NCBI GenBank assembly: GCA_012798155.1
Contig: JAAZNR010000587.1
Location: forward strand, 1 to 7,413
Origin: Thermogutta sp.
Lineage (GTDB): Bacteria > Planctomycetota > Planctomycetia > Pirellulales > Thermoguttaceae
DNA: 7,413 nt
Direction: 5' to 3'
Shown piece after piece: positions 1-5,900 of the stretch; positions within the stretch are counted from its first letter, which is position 1; every line of letters starts with the position of its first letter. Both the position numbers and the translations under genes were made by a program. Under the pieces are notes generated by a model, which did not search any database, was not told the DNA's origin, and worked only from the letters and a program-made list of their open reading frames with translations.

Positions 1-881
1 ACGCTTCGGCGGTCGAGCGTGCTGGCCACGTTGGAGAAATAGACCCATTCGAAAAAGCAGTGGGCGCGGCGATTCACCTCGCTGAAGGTTTCCTCGCGAA
101 GCCCTCGCGGCGAAACGATGATCGCCCGGCCCGGCTCGACCGGCTTGATCTCCTCCGGCGGGAACCCCAGGTTCAGCAAGGCCACGCTCTCGCTGGCCGC
201 GGCGAAAAGCCGGCCGTCGAAGGCCCAACTCAGGGGCTTGATGCCGCAGGGGTCTCGCACCACCATCATTTCGCCCAGGGCGTTCAAAAACGCGAGGCTG
301 TAGGCGCCGTCGAATTCGTTCGGCAAGACGCGGCAGACCTCCAGGAGGTCCGGAGCCGGATTGGGCATCAGCTCCCGGCACAAGACGTGCATGATGACTT
401 CCGTATCCGTCTCGCGAATCAGATGATGGTCGTTGTCCTCCAGCAGCCGGTCTCGGAGCTCTTGATAGTTGGCCAACTGGCCGTTGAAGGCGAAGCTGAA
501 CCACTTGTGCTTCTTGATGTGGTGCCGTTCAAAGGGCTGCGCGTAGCCCACGTCGTCGCGACCGCAAGTGGCGTATCGCACGTGGCCGATACCGGCCGGT
601 CCCGCCAAACTCGACATCAACCGATCGTATCGCTCGCGATGCCCCAGGGCGAAGACTTCGCTCACCGACCCGACTTCCTTGTGGGTCAAAAGGAGCTGGG
701 GAACGTCGCAGCGATAGCGGGTCATGCCGGCTGCCAACTGTCCCCGGTTCTGGATGTCCAGAAGCATCTTGGGGAGAAGACGGGTGGCCTGTTCCGGCCC
801 TTCCGGGCAGAGGGGGCTGTTTTCCCGGCCCGGCAAATGGTAAACCGCCGCCACGCCGCACTCTTCGCGCAACTCACCCAT
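1..881 (-). CDS. purF: Amidophosphoribosyltransferase (glutamine PRPP amidotransferase), N-terminal part, 3' end outside window
   Basis: PurF catalyses the first committed step of purine synthesis: PRPP plus glutamine gives 5-phosphoribosylamine, in the cytosol. I translated the minus strand by hand; 293 residues are visible and the frame is open to the window edge (family length is about 470-510). The N-terminus MGELREECGV puts Cys8 where the Ntn-hydrolase nucleophile lies, so the first seven residues would be a cleaved propeptide, as in the Bacillus-type enzyme. Further class-II amidotransferase motifs are NRGQLAAG (46-52), GIGHVRYAT (97-105), FNGQLAN (132-138), TDTEV (158-162), DGAYS (191-195), RDPCGIKPL (209-217), ASESVAL (229-235) and FEWVYFSNV (277-285). 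The phosphoribosyltransferase domain is mostly outside the window. The usual HNGN is FNGQ here. The start ATG is the only one after an in-frame upstream TGA. The SD is weak: GGGA is 11 nt upstream and could pair with TCCC directly before the ATG. A paralogous amidotransferase is unlikely given the whole motif set. Confidence 0.93.
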   Translation of the reverse strand, partial: MGELREECGVAAVYHLPGRENSPLCPEGPEQATRLLPKMLLDIQNRGQLAAGMTRYRCDVPQLLLTHKEVGSVSEVFALGHRERYDRLMSSLAGPAGIGHVRYATCGRDDVGYAQPFERHHIKKHKWFSFAFNGQLANYQELRDRLLEDNDHHLIRETDTEVIMHVLCRELMPNPAPDLLEVCRVLPNEFDGAYSLAFLNALGEMMVVRDPCGIKPLSWAFDGRLFAAASESVALLNLGFPPEEIKPVEPGRAIIVSPRGLREETFSEVNRRAHCFFEWVYFSNVASTLDRRS

Positions 882-964
882 GGGAGCTTGATTCCCGATT
901 CGGTTCCGGAACCGCTGTACAGATCGCGGGGAGGGTCATCATGCCCGAAACAAGAGACCTATCG

Positions 965-995
965 CGGCGGGCCGGAAGGCCGACGCAACCCGCCG
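965..995 (-). promoter_or_regulatory. Stem-loop in the purF leader
   Basis: On the minus strand CGGCGGG pairs perfectly with CCCGCCG (7 bp). A short inner CGG/CCG pairing lies inside. With the promoter proposed upstream, the hairpin would be in a roughly 150-nt untranslated leader, about 85 nt before the purF start. A pyrimidine-rich stretch follows on the minus strand but not a clean U-tract, so an attenuator is only a guess. No known riboswitch class was recognised. Confidence 0.4.
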
Positions 996-1035
996 GCCGA
1001 CGTTTCACCGCCTCCTCCCGCCGGGCCACAACATC

Positions 1036-1064
1036 ATTCTAGACCCGGAACCGCGCTATCTCAA
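1036..1064 (-). promoter_or_regulatory. Sigma70-type promoter for purF
   Basis: On the minus strand TTGAGA (1059-1064) is separated by exactly 17 nt from TAGAAT (1036-1041). Each hexamer matches the TTGACA/TATAAT consensus at 5 of 6 positions. Transcription would start near 1029 and give a leader of about 148 nt before the purF ATG at 881. It is the best sigma70-like promoter I found here, but it is a pattern match only. Confidence 0.6.
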
Positions 1065-1154
1065 CGGATGCCCGACCATCGAGTACCCAGACGCCCGTCT
1101 TCCGAACGGCTCCACCTCAAGAGAAACCCTCGCGGACGCGACAGAACGGAGTGA

Positions 1155-1192
1155 TTCGCCGCGGCGCTGTCGAACAGCAGCGCCGCCGCGAA
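1155..1192 (-). terminator. Strong stem-loop, likely terminator of the three-gene cluster
   Basis: Two 15-nt arms (1155-1169 and 1178-1192) are complementary at 14 of 15 positions around an 8-nt loop. It is the longest perfect-type hairpin noticed in the window. It lies about 85 nt after the DUF2892 stop codon and about 90 nt before the purF promoter on the same strand, which is where a terminator between the units would sit. Only scattered T residues follow on the minus strand, so it is not a textbook intrinsic terminator. It could instead block 3' exonucleases. Confidence 0.5.
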
Positions 1193-1276
1193 AGCCGGGA
1201 TCCGGTGGGAGTCACGCCGCAGCTCATCGGAGCATGCGTTCCAACCGGTAGGGAGTGTGTTTTCCGACCGCTTGTT

Positions 1277-1483
1277 TTACGCCTCAGGCGCGACGCAACG
1301 CTTTAGTCCGAGTTTTTGCAGCAACCAAACGGGCGGGCACCAATTCGTGAAGGCCGACTGGAAGAGATTCAGCCCTGCAAAGAGGGTTAGGAGAAACCAG
1401 TACTCGCTATGCAGCCATACCAACAAGCCGCTTGTGGTTACCACCACGCCGGCTATCAATCGCAAGCCACGTTCTACGGTCAT
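1277..1483 (-). CDS. DUF2892 / YgaP-like small membrane protein
   Basis: This 68-residue protein matches the DUF2892 family (the membrane domain fused to rhodanese in E. coli YgaP). It opens MTVERGLRLIAG, followed by two hydrophobic segments at about 8-24 and 29-46, then GLNLFQSAFTNWCP (37-50) and LLQKLG. Cys49 and Cys63 flank the last amphipathic part. Known YgaP is an inner-membrane sulfurtransferase, but the rhodanese domain is absent, so catalysis cannot be inferred; this would be the membrane module alone. The ATG at 1483 is chosen because GGAAAGG (1491-1497) lies 7 nt upstream. A TTG at 1573 in the same frame would add 30 polar residues unlike the family. It is last in a minus-strand cluster, 86 nt after the preceding gene, and ends before the 1155-1192 hairpin. 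Confidence 0.85.
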   Translation of the reverse strand: MTVERGLRLIAGVVVTTSGLLVWLHSEYWFLLTLFAGLNLFQSAFTNWCPPVWLLQKLGLKRCVAPEA

Positions 1484-1569
1484 GGGTTTTCCTTTCCACA
1501 CAAAACAACGTGATTTCCTCGGACACCTCTCAAGATGGGAGCCAAATCTGACAATCCGCGGACCTACCG

Positions 1570-1836
1570 TCAACGATCCGGTACGTTGGGTTGGGTCCCT
1601 ACCGGTACCGCCTGCTCCACCGAAGTCGCAGAGGCCGCTTCTTCGGCGTTTTCTTCAGCATTGGTCGAATCACCGGCACCCGGTTCAGGACTGATATGGG
1701 CTTGGGGGAGGGTACAGCCCGTCGAACAACTACCGCTCATACAGGTCGGGATACCCACCCAGGGCAAAACCCAACGATTGAGGGCGAACCATGCCGCAAA
1801 AATAACGAAGAAAAACAGAACGTCCTTCCCATTCAT
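1570..1836 (-). CDS. Small single-pass membrane protein with CMSGSC motif, function unknown
   Basis: I do not recognise a named family for this 88-residue protein. It has a short polar N-terminus (MNGKD), one hydrophobic segment at about residues 6-27 (rich in Phe, Trp, Leu, Val), then a cluster of three cysteines in TCMSGSCSTGC (Cys32, Cys37, Cys41). The remaining half is acidic, Ala/Glu/Ser/Pro-rich and probably disordered. Cysteines just outside the membrane suggest a redox, metal or thiol role; this is inference. AAAGG at 1846-1850, 9 nt before the ATG, supports the start. It lies 59 nt after the ZAS gene and 86 nt before the DUF2892 gene on the same strand, so the three are probably co-transcribed. 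Confidence 0.75.
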   Translation of the reverse strand: MNGKDVLFFFVIFAAWFALNRWVLPWVGIPTCMSGSCSTGCTLPQAHISPEPGAGDSTNAEENAEEAASATSVEQAVPVGTQPNVPDR

Positions 1837-1895
1837 GATCTTTTACCTTTTTCAACTGTGGCGGGGCGGCACTCAAAGAGACGAAAAGTTCGAGC

Positions 1896-2144
1896 TCAAC
1901 GGTTGTTAGCGAACTTTTTCTGCCACTTTTCCCGCAGGATGCCGCACAGCTTCTGATGGAACTCGGGCGGCAATTCGTACGGCTGGCCCGCCTTGTAAAG
2001 CGTGACCGTCTTGCGGATGTTATCCACCACGATTTGACAGGGATTGCACCCCTCTAAATGCTTGGCAAACTCCTCGCACAAGGCGGGGTCCACCTCGCCA
2101 TCCACGTAGTCGTTGAGTGCCAGCAGCAAGTCTCGGCATTTCAT
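1896..2144 (-). CDS. zf-HC2/ZAS anti-sigma-factor-like zinc-binding protein, no membrane segment
   Basis: An 82-residue protein with the ZAS/zf-HC2 pattern: Cys3 in MKCRDLL, a DYVDGEVDP segment (12-20), then HxxxCxxC as His29, Cys33 and Cys36 (HLEGCNPC). Cys23 is an additional cysteine. In the family these residues bind zinc and the helical fold holds an ECF sigma factor, usually encoded next door. The C-terminal half (LYKAGQPYELPPEFHQKL and a basic tail) has no transmembrane segment, so it would be cytosolic, like RsrA-type redox-sensing members. The ATG at 2144 is chosen: GGGGAAAAGG (2147-2156) is directly upstream. A TTG at 2195 would add 17 residues without such a site. It is first in the cluster. 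The upstream neighbour is a divergent cupin, not a sigma factor, so the partner must be elsewhere or the protein has another role. Confidence 0.85.
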   Translation of the reverse strand: MKCRDLLLALNDYVDGEVDPALCEEFAKHLEGCNPCQIVVDNIRKTVTLYKAGQPYELPPEFHQKLCGILREKWQKKFANNR

Positions 2145-2230
2145 GGCCTTTTCCCCACCGGCAGGGACAGGACGATCCAACGTCGCCGATCGCAAGCGTC
2201 ACACTGGATTGACGCTCGACCAGGGCAAGA

Positions 2231-2259
2231 GGTTACAGCTCCGGCGTTACCTCGTAACC
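2231..2259. promoter_or_regulatory. Triple GTTAC/GTAAC half-site element, candidate operator
   Basis: The plus strand carries GGTTAC (2231-2236), GTTAC (2246-2250) and the inverted GTAACC (2254-2259). GTTAC-CTC-GTAAC is a perfect 5-bp inverted repeat with a 3-nt centre. The outer GGTTAC can instead pair with the same GTAACC arm, so the two foldings exclude each other. The element lies 87-115 bp upstream of the ZAS start. It could be a protein-binding operator or an RNA switch; no family is recognised. Confidence 0.4.
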
Positions 2260-2273
2260 GATATCCAGGGGAC

Positions 2274-2304
2274 GGAGGCCGGCGGCACGCGCAAGCCTGC
2301 CTCC
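2274..2304. repeat. Imperfect inverted repeat (9 of 10 positions paired)
   Basis: GGAGGC (2274-2279) pairs with GCCTCC (2299-2304), followed after one mismatch by GGC/GCC, around an 11-nt loop. It lies 130-160 bp upstream of the ZAS start and beside the GTTAC element. It may be leader structure or chance in GC-rich DNA. Confidence 0.3.
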
Positions 2305-2348
2305 GACCCCATCAGACCGGCACATGGTGAAATGAGCACCACCCCGGG

Positions 2349-2408
2349 CTACCCCGGCATAAAATCACTGTGCGACGCCGGCATAAAATCACCGTGCGAC
2401 GCCGGCAT
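2349..2408 (-). CDS. Possible 19-codon repeat-encoded ORF (tentative)
   Basis: Within the tandem repeat, the minus strand reads MPASHGDFMPASHSDFMPG and then TAG. AAAGG precedes the ATG by 11 nt, a rather long but usable spacing. The ORF comes from two and a half repeat units, so its periodicity is a consequence of the DNA repeat and is not independent evidence of coding. Two other ATGs in the array with similar upstream sequence meet stops after two or three codons. It lies upstream of the ZAS gene on the same strand, so a leader peptide is conceivable but unproven. Confidence 0.13.
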   Translation of the reverse strand: MPASHGDFMPASHSDFMPG

Positions 2409-2471
2409 AAAATCAAATGCCTTTATGGCATAAAATCACCGTGCTACGCCGGCATAAAATCAAATGCCTTT
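2354..2471. repeat. Five-unit tandem repeat with GGCATAAAATCA core, pattern A-A-B-A-B
   Basis: Five contiguous units share the core GGCATAAAATCA. Type A units are 24 nt (2354-2377, 2378-2401, 2425-2448) and continue with CYGTGCKACG. Type B units are 23 nt (2402-2424, 2449-2471) and continue with AATGCCTTT; the two B units are identical. In B, GGCAT and ATGCC form a 5-bp inverted repeat around 8 nt. Across the B-A junction, ATGCC-TTTAT-GGCAT forms another. Units touch without spacers, so this is not CRISPR. On the minus strand each unit contains GATTTTATG. The array sits between two divergently transcribed genes, about 120 bp before the cupin start and 210 bp before the ZAS start. Confidence 0.9.
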
Positions 2472-2508
2472 AGGCACCCGTTTTCGGCACCTCAAGCTCC
2501 AGGTCCGC

Positions 2509-2514
2509 TACAAT
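2509..2514 (+). promoter_or_regulatory. Possible -10 element for the cupin gene
   Basis: TACAAT matches TATAAT at 5 of 6 positions and lies 77 nt before the cupin ATG, just after the repeat array. No good -35 hexamer is found 16-18 nt upstream, so the promoter may be activator-dependent or use another sigma factor. A transcript from here would include the hairpin at 2533-2565. Confidence 0.3.
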
Positions 2515-2532
2515 AATCCGAGAGCGAGCGGC

Positions 2533-2565
2533 GCGACGCAGCGGCCCGGTGCCGTTCCGCGTCGC
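2533..2565 (+). promoter_or_regulatory. Two-tier hairpin in the cupin 5' leader
   Basis: GCGACGC (2533-2539) pairs perfectly with GCGTCGC (2559-2565). Inside, CGGC (2542-2545) pairs with GCCG (2551-2554) around 5 nt. The structure ends 17 nt before the AGGA ribosome-binding site of the cupin gene. Its role, if any, could be transcript stability or translational control; no known riboswitch class is recognised. Confidence 0.4.
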
Positions 2566-2591
2566 TCGTGCCCCAATCACGCAGGAAAAGC

Positions 2592-2951
2592 ATGATGAAT
2601 GCCCAGACTGACTCCAACGGGAGTCCCGGCAACCCACCCTCCGGCCAAGTCATCGTCCCGCGGACGATGATCGATATTCCCTCCCAGGCGATCGTCAGCC
2701 GCATTCTTTTGAAGAACGCCTCCGGGTCGATCACGCTGTTCGGATTCGACGCCGGCCAGGAGTTGTCGGAGCACACCACACCCTTCGAGGCGATGCTTCA
2801 GGTTTTGGAGGGGGCGGCCGAGGTCTCGATAGCGGGAACCTGGCATACCGTCGGCGAGGGGCAGGCCATCCTCATGCCGGCCGGGGTCCCTCACGCCGTC
2901 CGCGCTAAACAGGCGTTCAAGATGTTGTTGACCATGCTGAGAACAGCCTGA
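2592..2951 (+). CDS. Small single-domain cupin protein
   Basis: This 119-residue protein is a one-domain cupin, a small beta-barrel that usually holds a metal. Cupin motif 1 is at about 55-73 (GQELSEHTTPFEAMLQVLEG) and gives ligands His61 and Glu67; the usual second His of HxH is Thr63. Motif 2, at about 90-102 (GQAILMPAGVPHAV), gives His101. The HxT form with PAGVPHAV resembles a common small cupin type from many bacteria, especially anaerobes, whose substrate is not established, so I assign no reaction. It lacks a signal peptide, membrane segment or DNA-binding domain. The ATG at 2592 has AGGA 5 nt upstream. The ATG at 2595 is equally possible, and a GTG at 2568 is less likely. It is the only plus-strand gene here: divergent from the ZAS cluster and convergent with the GH106 gene, whose stop lies 48 bases away. 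Confidence 0.87.
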   Translation: MMNAQTDSNGSPGNPPSGQVIVPRTMIDIPSQAIVSRILLKNASGSITLFGFDAGQELSEHTTPFEAMLQVLEGAAEVSIAGTWHTVGEGQAILMPAGVPHAVRAKQAFKMLLTMLRTA

Positions 2952-2999
2952 GCGTCGGCCGGGGCGAGGTCCTCCGCGGCTTGCATCGGCCTGCATTTC

Positions 3000-5900
3000 C
3001 TAGCGTATCGGCACCCGATGACGCAATTGCAGCGAGGCCGGGCCGACCACGCCGGCGGGAAGCAGCGGCGTATCCTTCCAAGGCACGCGCCACGAGATCG
3101 AATATGGCATATTCGTCTCGGTAAACCTGCGGCCGCCTACTCCGAGGGCGTCGCCGACCAGGCGATTCGACCACGTGTTCGCCACGCGGATCGTGAGCTG
3201 ATTCTTTCCCGGCCGCGCCGCGGATGACAAATCCACCTCGAACGGCGGCGTCCACAGCGTCGCTAGCAGGTGATCGTTGAGCCGGACCTCGCCGATGCAT
3301 CGTACGTCGCCCAGGCTCAGAATCAGCGGCCGATTTTGCCGGCCCTCATCCGGTAGGGAAAACTCCGTCTCATAGACGGCCACGCCCGAGAAATAGCGAA
3401 TGCCCGGCTCGGGATGCTCGGTCCACGAGATCAACTCGTTCAGCAGGACTTCTTCGGGTGCACCCCAACCCGGGGGAAACCGCACGGTCCACGGGCCGCT
3501 TAGCGCCGTCTCGCTTGTCGGCTCCACTTTGACGGCGACCTCGCGACCGCTCGCGAATCGGACACGGTATTCCCCCGCCTCGCCGGTCTCCAAGTGCGGC
3601 GTGCCGTCCGTGTCCGGGTAGATCGCGATCCGAGCAACGTCCTCGTCCACGGCCCGGCGAAAGAGCACTTCCCGCCCGTCTTTGATGATGGATACGATCG
3701 GGTCCTCATCGGTGCGGGATGCGTCTTCGGGAAAGACCACGAAGATCGATCCTTGCGGCGGCAAGGTCAACGGGACGGTCGTGCCCTTTTCCGATCTACG
3801 GTAGGCAGGGCAGGGTATGATCGACCCCCGGTAGGGATCCCAGAACTCGGGCGGGCCGGGGGAATCGCGAAAGGTCAGCGCAAGCTGCTGCCGACGCGGC
3901 TGCCGGTTCCATACGAAATACGCTTCCGCGCCCGGCAGGCTCCGGTGGATGAAGTCCAAATCGGCTTCGCCGCCGTCTTCCAGCGAGACATCCGGCAGGA
4001 CGCCTTGCTCGGCCAAGACGTCGCGGAGCGGCTTTCCTCGGACGACGCGGCCGCCGCCGGAGCGATGCTCCATCGCGCCGTTTTCGGCACTATCGCCCCA
4101 CAGCGTGTCCGCCAGGCTCCGGACTTGATCGTCGCACCGGGGGTAATCGGTGAGAGAGTTGCCGCGGACCGGTCGCGGTCCCGCCAGCGTCAAACCCTGA
4201 TCGACCAACTCCGCCAGCTTGGCGAGTACGGCCGGTTGAATCTCCCGCTTGTCCGGCAGGACCAAGACGGCATAGGAGGTCCCGTTGCCGAAAGTCAGCC
4301 GGCCCCTTTCCATGCGCGCACGCGATAGCAACACTTCCGCGTTGACGACGTCGTAATCGAATCCGAAGCCCAACGAGGGGTCGATGTGCTTCGGCGGCAC
4401 GGTGTTGAATCCCTGGTCGCCGTAGTAGTAACAGACATCCGCGACGAAGTGTCCTTGCTGGAGCAAGAAACTCGCTCGGGAAAGATAATCCACGAAGCTC
4501 CCCGCCATGGGCCACCAGGCGATATGCGGCGAGAAGTGGGTGCCGGCCGTGTACACCCAGCCGGGCAGTCCGACCTCCGGCGGCCGGTGGGCCGCCGTAT
4601 GGAACGTGAAATGGTTCGTACCCTCGCAGAAGGCGCGATCCGCCAAGGGTTTCAATTCCGTCGGGCCCTCCTGCCAGTGCCGCCAACTGGTGAAGGCTTC
4701 CATGTCCACCAGGGGTTTTCCGTAGATGTGCGCGGCGGCGGCCGTCTCCTTGACGACCCAAATATTGTGCTCTTTCCAAAACTCTCCCCGCGGAATATCG
4801 ACGGCCCCTTGGGCTTGCAGGGCGTCCACCGGCACCTGATGGAGAGGCAGGCCCGGCCCGCCCGCCTCGGCACAGAGCAACAACCCCTCCGCCCGCGACA
4901 GCTCGCTTGCCCGGCGGTAGAAGGCGTCCACCAAAAGCTCGCCCAGGGTCTTGCGAAAATCGTGCAGGAAGCGGCGGGAGAGATGCTCATCGCCGATCAG
5001 GCTGCCGTCCAGGGCCGGCAGCAGCCGTTTCATATCGTATCCCCGCCTTCGCCGGAATTCCTCAAGAAAACCGGGTGTCCATGTCGCCCCGCGAAGCTCG
5101 TAGCTGCAAACATACATTTGCTTGAGCGCGGTTCCGCCCAGCGGTCCCAACTCGGCTTTGAGCGGTTCCAAAATGTGCCGAAAATGCCATTCCACGGCCG
5201 CGGGGTTGAAGTGATCGATCGCCGGGCCGGCCGAATTGGGGCTGGGCAGCACCAGCTTTTGCCCGGTATTCGCGCAGACGTACCTCCGGACGAGAAAACG
5301 GCCGGGCGGGATATCCACCCGCAGTCTGCCGCCGGCATCCAAGCGGTCGCTCCAGTCGAGGATTTGCCGCACATCGTCCACGACGGGCGGCGGCAAGGCG
5401 GCCGACGACCAGCTTCCCCGCGGACCGCCCCGATTGCCGTCATGAATCGCCGAGGCCGACCAGGGGCCGTCCAGCTTGAGCTGAGACGTGAAATCGAGCA
5501 GCTTTCCGCCGGTCCGGCTGCCATCCTCATGCAAGGATGTGATGACGTTCCGCCCGTCGATCGAGTACAGCTCGAATTCACCCAATTCGATTCGCTCCTG
5601 GGCGGGATTGTGGCCGCTGAGGATTCGCAGCTTGACGAACCTCGCGGGCCTGGCCGGGAAATCGAAACGCTGCGGTTCGGTGTGCGCCTCGAGTCGCCCG
5701 CGGAATACCGGCTCGAAGCTCTCCGGCTCGTCCGAGAAGTCGGAAATCCAAATCTCGAAGTCGCGGGCAAAACGTTGGAGCGGGCCGATCTCATTGCCGT
5801 CACCGCTCGCCGTGTTGCAGAGGACGGCGTGATCGACCTGATGCCGGCCGGGGGAGCAGACCTCGAAAACGAACTCATGGGCCGCTCGCCGGCGTTCTAG

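Larger units (their letters stand above)
882..1276. other. Non-coding region between purF and the DUF2892 gene
   Basis: I see no credible gene in these 395 bases. A plus-strand frame open from 60 to 1154 is antisense to purF and continues here with Arg/Pro-rich composition typical of a shadow. The stretch holds the purF promoter and a folded leader near purF, and the hairpin that probably ends the small-gene cluster. The remaining bases show nothing I can name. Confidence 0.75.
2145..2591. other. Divergent intergenic region between ZAS gene and cupin gene
   Basis: No conventional gene is supported in these 447 bases. Plus-strand reading frames through 2058-2433 are low quality and run into the tandem repeat. 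The region must hold the promoters of the minus-strand cluster and of the cupin. Contents, each listed separately: a GTTAC element (2231-2259), an imperfect hairpin (2274-2304), a tandem repeat (2354-2471), a possible 19-codon ORF (2349-2408), a -10-like site and a leader hairpin before the cupin. I found no convincing -35/-10 pair for the ZAS gene. Confidence 0.75.

Noticed and set aside
60..1154. 364-codon open frame on the plus strand
   Set aside because: It is antisense to purF for most of its length; its product has no recognisable motif and an Arg/Pro/Gln-rich shadow composition.
1896..2195. Longer ZAS protein from a TTG at 2195
   Set aside because: The ATG at 2144 has GGGGAAAAGG directly upstream and begins at the usual family N-terminus; the 17 extra residues are Pro/Ala-rich and unlike the family.
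2113..2433. Plus-strand 106-codon ORF containing GIKS repeats
   Set aside because: The periodicity is just the tandem DNA repeat, the upstream part overlaps the ZAS gene antisense, and I saw no good ribosome-binding site.
2354..2471. CRISPR array
   Set aside because: Units are 23-24 nt and directly adjoin with no unique spacers; no cas gene is nearby.
2958..2980. Bidirectional terminator between the convergent cupin and GH106 genes
   Set aside because: Arms GCCGGGGCGAGG and CCTCCGCGGC pair only with bulges and a very tight loop, and no T-tract follows on either strand.
4386..5900. 504-codon open frame on the plus strand
   Set aside because: It is antisense to the GH106 gene, whose minus-strand product has coherent family motifs. 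High GC makes long antisense frames common.
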